A DNA stretch of 64,000 bases from Branchiostoma floridae (lineage: Eukaryota > Chordata > Leptocardii > Amphioxiformes > Branchiostomatidae). The notes under the pieces are model-generated. The model worked only from the letters and a program-made list of their open reading frames with translations. It was not told where the DNA came from and did no database searches. Of the stretch, positions 11,161 to 23,500 are shown piece after piece; the stretch's first letter is position 1, and every line of letters begins with the position of its first letter. The position numbers and the translations under genes were made by a program. The stretch lies in the NCBI RefSeq assembly GCF_000003815.2, contig NC_049980.1:2753179-2817178 (forward strand), given 5' to 3'.

Positions 11161-12469
11161 TAACAGCCCTACGCATGGTTCTCGTCACCTTAAAAATGTT
11201 AGAGCTCTATGGAGGAGCTCTCATAAAGGACAAACAAACGCTGCCGAAAATAAACCCTTCTTGGCGAAGGCAATAAGATGGCATTGTTAGAATCTTTACT
11301 ACCCTGGTAGCCAGACTCTTGATATGCGACCACGTGCACAAGGTGACTGACATCGACGCGGATAGAATTATAGTAGAGCACATTTCTGAAGCAGGACAAA
11401 TTAGTATGTTAAAGTCGAGAATATAACCTTCAAAGTTACTGAAAACAAACAAAAAAGTTATGTTTACACCCTCTTTGAAATGGGGTCATTCGGGGCAAAG
11501 CGGACTGCAGCCGACTCACCGAGGTAGTCAAGGTCAGGCGCATTGATACACCGAATGGGAAAACATCATGATCTTATACATACGATCTGAAAGTCGACTC
11601 ATTGTTCTACCATATAGTCAAGTTCATGCCCAGCTGTCTTTCACGTTACAGTGTTTACAGAGGCTACCAGATTTCGGCCGCGCTACCTTTTTACCCCTAC
11701 GTTTTTACCAATACTGTCCTGAACTCACGCGAGTGGAGATCTCGCGAGAGTTTATTCTATTTTGATATTAGTGGGAATATAAGGGAATATAATATTTATC
11801 TATTCAAAATGCGACGGTACATTACACAGACCTATAGGCAGCACAGCTGATTGCATAGGTCTACAAATAACATAACTTTACAACGGTACAAGACAAATTT
11901 ACATAAGATGGTATTTACATAATGGTATTCGAGAATTGCGAAATCAAATACTACGGAAGCTTGAAGGTGAATAACATTCTACGGAAGGTCAGAGTTCGAA
12001 ATTTAGGTAATGAGAAGCAAATTTCAGTATAGCTAAGTAAATCTACAAAACAGCATATGATAATTTCAGATCACCGCTACGTCTCTCGGTATATTGGTCC
12101 AGGTCCGAGTTATTTCGACGTGTTAGGTATTGCGGTGATTGGATATTGAAGCAGATGTTGCGTGATGCAGATATGGGATTATGTGAGAACAGCTTTCGCG
12201 GTAGAGGAATCCCTGAACAGATATTAGGCTTTCTAGCGCTAGAACATTGCATTGGTCTTTGCCAGATTTATAATAAACAAGTTATGTCAAGTACATACTT
12301 TGTTCTGGTACGCTATAAGTAATATTAGGGCTTTGTTTTCTTTCCTGTTCGTCGTTATTTGTCTATCTGGGACTGTCCATATCATATGCATAATATAGAA
12401 TGACGGATACCATAAATACGTCACAGTATGTTACCTATGGTCACTAGTATTGTCTTTTTTCTGTTCCAG
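11161..12469. other. Unassigned, probably Kv2 intron
   Basis: No other features recognised. It lies just upstream of the Kv2 exon acceptor (pyrimidine-rich tract TGTCTTTTTTCTGTTCCAG ending at 12469), so it is probably the 3' part of a long intron. The first Kv2 exon (T1 domain and S1) is not visible anywhere upstream in the window. Confidence 0.45.
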
Positions 12470-14607
12470 ATCCTAGCCATCATCTCCATCCTGTTCATCG
12501 TCCTGTCGACGATAGCCCTTTCCTTGAACACTCTTCCCAGCCTCCAGGAAAGAGACGAGTTCAATCATATGACGGACAACCCTAAGCTGGCACATGTCGA
12601 GGCAGTCTGTATTGCATGGTTCACAATGGAATACCTTCTTCGCTTCATATCCTCCCCAAACAAGTGGAAATTCTTCAAGGGTCCCCTGAATATCATCGAT
12701 TTGACTGCTATCTTGCCGTATTACGTCACGATTTTTTTGACGGAGTCAAATCGCAGCGTCATGCAGTTCCAAAACGTCCGCAGAGTGGTGCAAATTTTTC
12801 GCATCATGCGGATCTTGAGAATATTGAAACTTGCGAGGCATTCTACCGGCCTGCAGTCCCTCGGTTATACGCTGAGACGGAGCTACAAAGAACTCGGACT
12901 ACTGATTCTTTTTCTTGCCATTGGCATCATGATTTTTTCTAGTTTGGTCTTCTTCGCTGAGAAGGACGAAAATCCACAGTTCAAGAGTATCCCAGAGGCA
13001 TTTTGGTGGGCCAGTATCACTATGACGACGGTCGGATACGGTGATATTTACCCAACGACGCTACTCGGGAAAATCGTGGGCAGCCTGTGTTGTGTGTGCG
13101 GCGTGTTGGTGATCGCATTACCTATTCCATCATTGTGAACAATTTTTCCGAGTTCTATAAGGAGCAAAAGCGACAAGAAAAGGCCATCAAGCGCAGAGAA
13201 GCGTTAGAGAGGGCCAAGCGCAACGGTAGCATCGTCTCCATGAACCTAAGGGACGCTTTCCAGAGAAGTATGGAGCTGCAGGACGTGGTGGTGGACACAC
13301 AAACAAACAGTCCTGACAGCTCCATGCACGACGCAGTGTCACAAATCCACACTCCCAGCGGGACGGAGAAGAGACAGCTCTTTTGCCCCGACACCGTCGG
13401 GAAGGGGTACGACGCCCCCGGGGGGCGCATCGCATCCACCCAAAGGGCAAACCCATACGAGTTGACCTACACGCACCCCCCTCCGTATGGGGTGTGCACC
13501 AGTCCGGTTGAAGGGGAGGACAGGGAGCGAGAAAGCGACAACGAAAGTTTTGCCAGTTGTACGACAGAATTTAATGAAACAGATACTCTGTTGGCTGAAG
13601 CAAGGGCAAGAGAAGACCCTCTGAGGAACTCTTTAAGTACTGAGAGGGCGCATCCACCACTCGTGGTCTCGTACAGTGACGGTGGAAGGTCTTCTTATTC
13701 ATTTGAGGAGTTGCAACTTAAGGATGGGTCTAGGAAAAGCCTCTTGAAACAAGGAGTGAGAGGAAAGCGGATTAAAGCCAAGGTACGGATTAGCGAGGAC
13801 GAGGAGGTACTGCGGACACCGCTTCCCATGGTGCGGACTCACAGCGCGCCACCCGCGCCACAGATCATTCTAAGTCCCTCAAACTTACAAGTGCCCAAGA
13901 AGGCGTACCCTCCATCTCCGCTACCTCCTGTTTTGGCCCCACAACATAGTCCCCTATACCTACCACAGGAGGACCAAACACAATCCACAGAGCCTCCTGG
14001 CGAAGACAGTAGGAACAGCACGGAGGCGGTATCCGACACTGACAGTTCCTCCTCTCCCAAACAGAAAACAAAGACAGCAAAGATGCGCCTGAAAGAAAAA
14101 CTCGGCAAAATGGGGTTGAGGAGTCGCCATGGCAACGGGCTTCCTAAGAAGAAAGTCTCCGCCGTGGGAAGGCGCTCCTCAACGTCCAGTTGTGAGGAAA
14201 CAGGCGCCCGGAACGGGAGCACGACGTCAGAGAGTGTGGGAAACGTTAACGAAAACTTGCAAAGTACCGTACCCGACAGTCCCTTACAATCTTCTCCAAG
14301 CGAAATAGAAGATGAGCCGAAGAGAAATCCTAGCAGGGTAAAATTCTTTGCGCAACGAGCCGACCCAGAGGTAGAACTGAAGGGTTTGAGTAAACATGAT
14401 GTCACAAGTGAAGTTCGGAACGAAATGTCGGAGTCAAAGGACGTCGCCTCCTCTGACGAACCTTTGCCTAATGGTAACCAAGATTCGTCGTCAAGCAGCG
14501 ACAAAAATGGTAACGTTGCTAACCACGTGACGCAAGCACAGCCCAAACTTGCGGTGCATGGGTCTGTCCATGACGATGGCATGGGGGACATGGAGACCAT
14601 GTGCTAG
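12470..14607 (+). CDS. KCNB: Kv2/Shab voltage-gated potassium channel, last coding exon (one-base frame break)
   Basis: Alpha subunit of a delayed-rectifier K+ channel of the plasma membrane; four subunits form the pore. The exon starts after the acceptor CTGTTCCAG at codon phase 0, the border I recall for vertebrate KCNB genes, where the remaining protein is one exon. In order: end of S1 ([13 protein letters not shown]), S2, S3, an S4 sensor rich in regularly spaced Arg ([18 protein letters not shown]), S5, the filter TVGYGD (codons 13028-13045), S6 with PIP (13121-13129), then the Kv2 signature [19 protein letters not shown] and a long Ser-rich cytoplasmic tail ending at TAG 14607. One base is missing after 13129. 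The frame then shifts from the 12470 frame to one that carries the rest. About 712 residues are encoded here, plus about 190 expected from the missing first exon. The tail carries SFASCTTEF (13546-13572), like the Kv2.1 PRC/FFAT segment. Paralogue KCNB1 versus KCNB2 cannot be assigned. Confidence 0.93.
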
Positions 14608-17600
14608 CACGTGTGCGCAACAAAAGTCACGTGACGACCATGTGACTTATTTCTTTTTGGATGTAACTTTGGCCAGTGCTTGCAAATATAAAGGCAATTG
14701 TCCGTAGCATAATTCTTCCGATGCAATATCAGGTAACTGACTGGTGCCTTAGTCGCTCGGGCTTGGAGTATGGTTTTTCTGAGTCTTCTCGAGTAATACT
14801 CAACCACGGGGAAAGGCTTGTTGTATCAGTAATATAGTACAGCCGCGATTTCAAATATCACGGATTTTTGGGAGCGCCTTGTGCGACCACCGACACGCCG
14901 CAAATGATGACACAAGCCGCTCACGGAGATATCGAGAACACGTTACTCTAGTTGGCTCTTTGAAAGCATACCCGAGCCATCAAAACACAAGCACTGGCCA
15001 TGACAAAATATAGCTAAGAAGTCAACTTTGGAAAACATGAAAGCACACTACAGAAGCGTCAGAAAAACGTGGCATTGAGGCATTTACTGCAGCAAATTAT
15101 GACCCAATGAACCAGGTACCCTGCGGCCTCATTTGCTGTCGTCTTCAAATGACGCTTGTCGAAGTTGTCATTCGACGGCGTCATCATCAGTCGTGTTGTT
15201 GTTGTAAATGTAATCGCGTAATGCTCTTTGTAGAACTCTAAGAGAACGTTTACGACAAGTGATATTACTTGCCGTCCCTCTCAGCGATTTTTGTTGGAGT
15301 TTTCACGTTTCCGTCACAAGTTTTGGCACAACAACAGTACCGAGATGTTGGTGCTCAAATGTCATAGGGACGAATTGAAGCGAGCAGAAAGTAAGACTCG
15401 CTCGTTTTTAGTTATCAAGCTGAACTGTTGGTCGCATTGAAGCCATCTAACAAACACAGCCTGACATAGGAGTCTCTGGTTCGATGAAGAACTATGTGAA
15501 CTTCCAAGTGGGTACGCCCAAGACTTGCAGTCAGTCGATATGCTGCGCCTGAATCGCGTTGGCAAACCAGGAGAAAACGACAAGCCTAGAACGCCTGGAC
15601 ACGAGCTTAGTATGTCAGTCACATGTTTGAATGTTAGCAGTAACGATTCCATTATGAACCCACGGAAATGCGCAATATTGTTTAGTGAACTGAACTTTTA
15701 CGTAGGAACGTTGCAATTGTGTGCCCGGAAATGGTATCAGCCAAACACGGATGACACACTGGGTCAACAAAACTACAGATAGACCAAAACTACAGGTAGA
15801 CCGGAGCTTCGGTAAAAAATGACCGTGCAGTTTTGTATGGAAGCCGTATCAGCATATCACACATTAGGACTTTGAGCTCACGGGTAAAGGACACTTTGAT
15901 CCAAGACTGTATTCTATAGCACCGTTATACAAAATACTGTAGAAATTAGTATCTTTGTAAATGACTATATGTCAATTTTTTCATCAGAACGTATCACTTG
16001 TGATCTGTTTTAGATACACGTCGTTCAGACAAAAGACAATGTGAGCCACCTTGGGTACGGGGATTTAGCAGACGCAAGGTTGGCTTGGACACACCCGCTA
16101 CGCTTGCACGTGTATATTTGCTTTCTTTAATAGCTGGACATCCCGCGTATTCACCACTCTAGTTTGCCAAGCGCATCATCTCAAGCTGAAAGGTTTCCGT
16201 AGGAAGAACGTATGTCTTTCTGTATCCGAGACGTTGGCATACCTACAACATCTCTGTTGTAATTTCTGGTCATTTTGTCGCCATTGACAAACACTATTCG
16301 ATCCAACGGCAATGTTTCTTAGACATAAACATTTGTGACCATGGATTATGGACCGCCGAGCATTCACAGAAAAGTGCAGAACCTGTTGACATCTTGATTT
16401 CTTGAAATTCATCAATACTCGGCAAACCTACCAACGCAAAAAATTCTGTTTGTAACAACACGATGGGAAACGTGTCACTTGTTTTGCTCTATTTCCTGCC
16501 CCAAATGTAATAGATTATATAAATTTATAAGCCAACGACTGCGACAACTGGACCACGGCTGCACGGACACTCCTTCCTCTCTCTGTTCCGCATTTTCAGA
16601 AGCTTTCTCTTTGCACACCGATCGCCTCAACAAAGGATGGCACTATCGTCAGCAGTTTGTCCTCTGTTTGTCACAGTTATATCAGACCCATGATTATATC
16701 TTTGCAAAAGATATGATACGAAAAATCTAACCTGCCTGCCTGCCTGGACATTCTGGATTTGCCCATCGCAGTCCTATATCACAGCAAAACTATTGACGAT
16801 GGCTGATCTTTCGCAGGATTGATCCCAGATAAATTATTTGTTCATCGTTTGTTTTTCTGAAACTATCGTAACCATTCTTTCCCAGTATGTGCCAGTTTAT
16901 TTCCAACATTTGGGTCGTGGTTGCACAAAAGAAGAGCTAGCGGCATGAACTTTAAGGCCAATATATACATAATATGGCCCATAGCAAGCTAGGTCTAACT
17001 ACAGTGTGGCTCAGTGCGATAATAGCGGTGTATCCAATATTTTCCTCTGTATCTCTGGAATGATTCATTTCAAATATTTTACACAACAAAAGAATCAATA
17101 ATCAAATGTACTCACAGAATATGGTGACAGGAATTTCCGCTTGATTTAAAAAAACAATTTAAGTGCCTGGTGCACATATTCGCTTACCTGAGGATTTTGT
17201 CTTATTCGCTGCATTTAGATTTGCCTTACGATAAACTGCCCTACAGTCTATATCTGTAGACAGAAATGGCGGAAGTTGATGCTTATAAGCTACTTAGTCT
17301 GCTTACATGTAATACGATGCATATTGGCGTGTATGAAAAACCAGAGTTTTGTTATATTTCACCACGCATCTTGTTCGTGATAGAAACCATGAACACATGC
17401 AATGCTATTGCTAGATCACGTTTGTTTTCGAAAGCACAATATGAGTCAGCAGCGTTTCAGTCATCCCGTTTTTATTCCTACCTTCAATAGCAAATGTTGA
17501 CTGCACATAGTATCATATGTCGTCTGACATCTAGCCAAAATATGCATCGCTGGGAACTCAAACAGTTCTATAATCACGTGTAAAACCTCCATGCGTCTCT

Positions 17601-17950
17601 TTCTTTGCCTACATGAAAAGGGTGGATACGACTTTGTATATGTACATATGTGTATCAAGTGAAATGAAACAAACTTGAAGATAGAAATTAAAATTGACGA
17701 AACCTCTTTTGTTGTGGCAGTGTCTTCATTTTTCTGGCAATGCCAAGATGCACTTTGTGATTCGAAAACATTAACGACATACTACACACTTGAAGAAACC
17801 AGGGACCTTTGTTTGCAAGGTGCTGTAGAGTTCGTATATTATACTACGTTGGTGGTAAATCATCATTGTTGATGTGATATACTTCACAAGAGGACTTAAC
17901 AATTGATTCTCACACATGTACCCCAGAAAAGACTCTCAAATGAGAATCAC
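14608..17950. other. Unassigned sequence, includes Kv2 3'-UTR
   Basis: The beginning is presumably Kv2 3'-UTR; no clear AATAAA is seen in the first few hundred bases. Open frames up to 96 codons have no recognisable content. I see no repeats or RNA genes. Confidence 0.4.
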
Positions 17951-17954
17951 TGTC

Positions 17955-18860
17955 CTTGGTTTAATTAATCAAGAAGAAGAAAATACTCTACAAAAGAGCT
18001 AAGAGTACCAAGGAAGAACAAGATTGGGAAAACATAAGACGATGCGCAGACTAGCTAAGAAAAAAAATGGAAAAGCACGCAACGAATATCTGAAGGAGAT
18101 CTTAGACGAAGCACTAGAGAACCCCAAGAAGCTTTGGCAGTATGTGAAATGTAGGAAACAGAGTGCGTCTACCCCCCCCCCCCACCTCAAAGTAGACATA
18201 GCCTTCAAAGTAGACATAGCCTTCAAAGTAGACATAGCCTTCAAAGTAGACATAGCCTTCAAAGTAGACATAGCCTTCAAGTAGACATAGCCTTCAAAGT
18301 AGACATAGCCTTCAAGTAGACATAGCCTTCCTAGATTTTTCTAACGCTTTTGATAGCGTACCTCACCACCGGCTACACTTGCTTGAATTAAAAACTCACT
18401 ATTGAACCGTCACCAACAGGTTGTGGTCGATGGGGAAAAATCGGGTCCTGTTGTTGTGGGTCCCACAGGGGGCAGTCTTACCTGTGTTAGGGCCGCTCTT
18501 GATTCTAATCTACATTAACGATATCAAGAAAGATATAACATCCCAGCTCAGACTCTTTGCCGATGAATGACTCATATACCGCCCCAAAGTCTGTGATCTT
18601 GACCGTTATTCTCTTCAAACTGATCACATATCAATGATATAACAGGCAAAGCCAACAGTACTCTGGGGTTCGGCCGCCGCAATTGAAGGGGGTGGGGGCA
18701 AGCAAAGAGTTAAGAAGAAAGGCTTACACATCCTTAGTACGTTCCAAAGTACGCATCATCGATATCTGTTCGGGATTCACAAAAACTCCAACATGCACAA
18801 TCCAGCACTCTTGCAAACAAGATAGAATCAGTACAATGGAAAGCCGCACGATTCGTCTCT
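17955..18860 (+). mobile_element. Decayed CR1/L2-like LINE, reverse transcriptase region
   Basis: Several frames together spell a non-LTR reverse transcriptase. First comes a basic linker (ending NPKKLWQYVKCRKQ, 18121-18165), then motif A-like FLDFSNAFDSVPHHRL (about 18328-18375). A damaged motif B follows (WVPQG then LGPLLILIYINDIKKD, about 18456-18535), then motif C reduced to LFADE with a stop (about 18550-18568). A KANSTLGF and RRNLKGAS-type region and KIESVQ-KAARFVS come before 18860. Multiple stops and shifts make it dead. A local 18-bp tandem expansion lies immediately before motif A. It ends at the palindrome starting at 18870. Confidence 0.75.
18187..18330 (+). repeat. 18-bp tandem repeat inside the LINE, about eight copies
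   Basis: The unit AAAGTAGACATAGCCTTC (reads KVDIAF) occurs about eight times, with two 17-bp variants. It is the stretch directly in front of the motif A residues FLDFS, so it is a local expansion of coding sequence in a dead element. Confidence 0.93.
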
Positions 18861-18869
18861 GTTAATTAA

Positions 18870-19046
18870 GGGTTAATGACCTGCCCCGAGGTGTATATGG
18901 TGTCATAACGCCTGGTCCTTTGCTATGACCACCGAATAAAACCACCGAGTGAGCGAAGCGAACGAGGTGGTTTTATTCGGTGGTTGTAGCAAAGGACCAG
19001 GCGTTATGACACCATATATACCGAGGAACAGGCGGGTCATTAACCC
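18870..19046. mobile_element. Palindromic element, GGGTTAATGACC ends, TTAA on the left
   Basis: Two arms of about 80 bp are near-perfect inverses: GGGTTAATGACCTGCC at 18870, GGCGGGTCATTAACCC ending at 19046. They are joined by a short centre (GAGTGAGCGAAGCGAACGAG). TTAA precedes the left end (18866-18869). The right end is followed by TATT instead of TTAA. A half copy ends at 34672, in the orientation expected of the opposite terminus of a larger element. TTAA targets and a GGG start are features I associate with the Kolobok superfamily; that assignment is inference. Confidence 0.8.
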
Positions 19047-19082
19047 TATTATCATATAGCCTACTCACACTGACCCATTTAA

Positions 19083-19105
19083 GAGTAGAGTAGAGTAGAG
19101 TAGAG
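19083..19105. repeat. (AGAGT)n microsatellite
   Basis: Four to five pentamer units. Confidence 0.85.
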
Positions 19106-19469
19106 TTTCCGGTTGAGTAGGAGCGACAAATTCCTTTATAAAACATACATCTTTTATTCAGTACATAAATTTGAACAGTGAATTTGAAGAACATAAAACT
19201 TGTACGTGAAATGTATTTCTGTTCCAAGGCTTGAAATAAGAACAAAGTCGATTAATTATGTTACAAACTGTTGCACGCTCCGTATTTCTCCACTCGCCCA
19301 TTCTCCAGTTTGTCGAGTTCGTTCGTATCAGGCGCTAAATCTCTGCCGGCTTTCCCGACGCATTCCGGGATCCCTGTGCTTCACAGCTCTTGAGAATCTC
19401 GTTTACGACGAACTCAGACACGTCTTCTCCGAAGAAAGGTAGCATTTTGGTCCTCCAGCGCCATGACCG

Positions 19470-19621
19470 CTAATCAATGGCGGTCCGTGCTGGCCTCCTG
19501 CCGATGTTTTCGTTGTTGTCAATCACGGAGAGCTGCAGCCTCCCTCTCATCACTGGGTACGTGAAGTGCGTCCTCTTTGGAGCATACTTCAGGACGACGT
19601 TGTGATGTACCTCTAAGTTAC
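19470..19621 (-). pseudogene. Transposase-like family, C-terminal exon
   Basis: After the acceptor GCTGCAG the frame continues the upstream exon exactly (G from 20045 plus GT gives Gly). It reads NLEVHHNVVLKYAPKRTHF, then a stretch ending VIDNNENIGRRPARTA. This is the C-terminal block of the family whose N-terminal half is at 31984-34593, recognised from memory as common in amphioxus, fish and cnidarian genomes. A TAG at 19470 interrupts, but the same frame stays open to 19335 with plausible continuation (PFFGEDVSEFVVNEILK). It may therefore be a premature stop. Function unknown; probably transposon-derived. Confidence 0.55.
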
Positions 19622-20044
19622 CTGCAGCAATAGCAAAAATGATACTGCACATAATAATGGACTTACATTTCAAAATGTTTGCTTACTCAGCTACTTACCT
19701 AAGAAAACATGGCTTAGTTCATATGTCACAATTAAAAAGAAAAAAATGTCAAAACCTTGACAATGATGTAACATAAAAGATTTATTGGGATACAGAATGT
19801 AAGAATAAGAAAAATGTATAGAGGACAATAACAAACAATATGGTTAGTTCTACCTTTCACAAAAGGAATCTGACAATGCAGAAAGGAATCTAAATGCCCT
19901 TAAATGTATCTGCTTTTGGACAAGAATGACACGTTTCTTTTTCAAATACAGCTTGTACCTTAGAGTCATCTAAAATATTGCACATAACAGAGATGGTAGA
20001 GGAAGCTGAGCTCTTCTGTGATACAACTAAAACGAAACACCCAC

Positions 20045-20273
20045 CTGTATGCTTGAACTTGGTCATTTGGCTCATGTCTTTTAGCAGTGTGGTCTCTAAG
20101 ACGACTTCTGCCAGGGCCTTGTGGGGGGCTGAACCCATCTTCATCCACTTCTTCTTCTTTTTCTGTCTGGCTGTCAAGTGTAGGTGCTCACACTTGTGGA
20201 ACATGCTGTTACCAGACCATCTGTGCCTGTTACAGATGTGGTTCAAGATGGACCTCCATTTCTCCCTCAGTAG
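20045..20273 (-). pseudogene. Transposase-like family, exon before the C-terminal exon
   Basis: Begins after the acceptor GTGTTTCAG and runs 76 codons plus one base to the donor ACAG|GTGGGT. It reads LLREKWRSILNHICNRH, then CEHLHL, a Lys-rich stretch, GSAPHKALAEVV and LLKDMSQMTKFKHTG. This order (EKW-S-NH, CEH, AH-AL, F-HTG-LEV-H) is the signature of the same family as 31984-34593. The intervening piece (expected WI-SI-NHLWW-type block) was not found between 20273 and 31984. The exon is therefore either part of a broken gene or a separate copy. The splice junction to 19621 is in phase. Confidence 0.6.
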
Positions 20274-20499
20274 CTGAAACACATGATGGCATATACATGT
20301 ATATAGGGTATAGTCTGAATTTATTTTCTCCATGTAATGTGACCCACTGTCTGGGAACTTTCAAAAGGTATTGGTGTATACAACTTCACGCATAAATGCA
20401 AATCGTTGGCATACAAACTATCAAAACATGTAATACATTCTATGTTAGGTGCAAATCTTCCTTTTGGAATAACTTTGAACTGAAAGCAAATTAACATAC

Positions 20500-20563
20500 C
20501 TCTGCTCTTTCCTGGCAAGTCTTCGCTGACGACCACAAGTGGTTTCCTATAGACTTCTTCCAT
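20500..20563 (-). CDS. Candidate short first exon, unknown protein
   Basis: ATG at 20563 gives 21 codons plus one base up to a strong donor (CAGAG|GTATGT). Upstream on the same strand is a GGGGCGGAG-type GC-rich patch. The phase does not fit the transposase-like exon at 20273, so it is not obviously its first exon. Not recognised. Confidence 0.2.
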
Positions 20564-20599
20564 AGTAGCAGTTCCTGGCAGTTTTTTGGCGACGCCTCA

Positions 20600-23500
20600 G
20601 GGGCGGAGCCGTTCTTATAGTACTGCGATTGAGTTGCCAGGAATTCTAAAAATTCCACGCATGCATTCCCTAGGGAATTCTTTTTTGCCTACATTTTGCG
20701 GGACCGGTCTTTACACAAAGAAGAGAGGAACTCTAATCTTGGGGCATGGAATAGCCACAAGGTTAGAGTTTGTTTGTGCACACTATTAAACTCTATATTA
20801 CAGCTTTTTAAAGATATTTCATATTAACTTTCTGCATGTTAATTTAGACCAAAATGTCGTATAATGTTTCGTATAATGAGTAATGTTACGCCTGGCCCTG
20901 TAATTGACACTGGTTCATATAGATGCCGTTTTGAAAACTGTTTTTGATATGTCAATTATAAAAGATGCAGAGATGAGATTTTCCTTACATTGGGCACGGT
21001 ACGGTGGACATTTAACTCAGACTGACCGTGACTACATGATGCTGGCCTTACTTTTACTTAGCCTTACTGTGTGATGGAAGTGATGTTTTGTATGGGTGTT
21101 TTCATTTATTTGGTGTGTTTTGTATCATGTGCGTTACCTGAATATTGCTATTTCATTGATTTCTCTTTTTTTTTTTGCTTTCATGATGATGTCACATTTG
21201 ATATTTGTTGGGATATATCGGTACTCCAATTCATCCGCAACTGGGATTCTTGCTGGCCAGTGAATCCTTCTGTAGACCTGCGGGCTACCTGTGGACACAA
21301 ATAGACAAAAACACATAAATAAATAAATAAATGCCATTAATCTGCTTGTTACAATACGTTTTATGCAGGTATGCTCTTCTTGCAGGTCACATGCAAAGTG
21401 TGTGAGCCAATTATGTTTACAGACTTCATCGATGTTTTAAATGTTGATGGTCATATGTTTGTTAATTGATTATGATAAATTACAATGACTAGCAATGACA
21501 TATGAACTATATGTTACCTAGCTCAACAAAATCACAAATACATCGTCCGATTGGGCTTTATATTTCCAGCTATACGAGACAAGGGGGCCCCAACCCGCCC
21601 CACTTTGTCCTGACGTTAAACCCTATCTGCTACTCAAATGTCAAGGCCATACTTTGTTCGCGGGACAAGAGATACATTGAAGATTTTTTTTCACTAATCA
21701 AACAAATGTTCTTCTTTTCTGCATAAAGTGTTCATAAAATTTCACTTTGTACACCTACCAAAACCGGATAACAGGAAAATCCATTATTTCCGTCTTGAGT
21801 AAATCCTCTTCGGACAATACATGTATTATTTACAAAAACGACGCTGTAATTCCAGAATTAGCTTCTAGGGGACCTAAACTTATGTCATTTTCATTTCTTC
21901 CAAAGCACAAGATCTGATGACCACCCACAGTTGTGACCATAGAATATTCAGACATAAGACATCAGAACCGGGAGTTTCGCTGCCGAACCAAAAGAAGCCG
22001 CTAGGAGGCTTATGAAATTTCATCATTTCCAGTTTTCGTCACACCTGGTCATAACAGCGCGCCAAGTACAAAACCAATCCATCCTGTCGTTCTTGAGTTC
22101 TTTGTACACAGACAAGTAAACACTACTGAATAGGTTGAAAAGGTCGGTCGAACACGATGTTAAGTAGCTGAAACTTTAAATAAACAGATATACTGAAGTT
22201 CTCTAGCAAAAAAACGACCAAAGAGCAACTAAAAAAATCCAATATCTAAGTGATAATCAATACTTCAGTAATGTTGAGCCAGTAGCAAAATTACAACTGG
22301 GTCACTCGCTCGGATGACGGCATACAATTTATAAAACTAGTTGATACAATGGATCACGCTCCAAAGAACATTTACAACGTAAGTAAAAAGAACATTATTT
22401 TGTTTTAGTCGTAGCATTAGCGAACGGTCCCTCACACACAAGGGGCACAAGCGGTACTAATCAAGAGATGAGGCAGGCGCGGCCAAGCCGGTATGGTCAT
22501 TCTGAGCAAAGCGTTTTGTTTAATAGCGACCACGAAAACAAAAAAGACCAATTAGAGTAAGCCATTTTGCGTAAAAACGTCCATCTGTTCGACTGGGGTT
22601 GGATCATTACGGTGAGATGGAGTAAGACAATTCAGTTCAAATTCCCCTTCCGGAATTCCCCTGGTCTCCCCCATGCCTGGCTCACAGCGGCTGTGGAAAA
22701 CGTGTTTTCGATCCCGTGTTTATTCTTCGCCAGGAATCGGGACAGCTAGGGACGGTACGCGACATGAACGGTATAACCATCGTATTTCTGACAAAGAAAA
22801 TTCAAGATTTCTTTACTGATAGATATATGAACTTGAATAGGCATTTTGGTGCCATACTGACACGCAGGGCAGTTTATATTGACGTCTGAGCTAAAATTCG
22901 CTGAACACTTTCCAAAAACTTAGGGCGATTCCAGCCTGCTGACGAACAACTCGAAATAAAAACAGAGTCTGTGACCATCTATACTTTGCTCGAGCATACA
23001 ATTTGCAAAACTTAAGTTAAAACTGTGGACCACGTAGAGAAAACGTTTTACCGGTGGAAACAAATTAGCCACACAAGACGGCCATACCACAACTCAAGAC
23101 GGAAAACAAATAGATATGTATGAAAAAATTCACAGTCGAAGATATACGCATCAAGCAAGAAAATAAAATCCTCAAAGTCCCAAAATAACCAGAGCTTGCA
23201 AGAAGTGATTCATTTCTAATACAGACCTACCTTACCTTACCTAGTCCCATCCTCATTTGTGATATTGCAACTCTAGCACGTTTATCGTCACCGATAACAT
23301 ACCATTAAAAATATCTTTCGAGCTACGAATTCACTTTACCTAAACAGATGAGCGGACACGGGGGTTGTTTACGGGGTAACGATTGATTTAAATTAGCTAC
23401 CCCGCTGACCCTGGGCGGCGATAAGTCGAAGGGACGGAGAAGAAGACAGGGTACCAGAAACAGGCCCATGATTGAATGATGCTTAGCAGACTGGGTCGGT

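Noticed and set aside
13839-14600. 253-codon - strand frame inside the Kv2 exon
   Set aside because: Shadow of the Kv2 coding strand; its composition mirrors the Ser/Pro-rich tail.
21134-21337. - strand frame with a good acceptor (GTCCACAG) near 21290 as the missing middle exon of the transposase family
   Set aside because: None of its frames contains the expected tryptophan-rich block, and the phases do not fit 20273.
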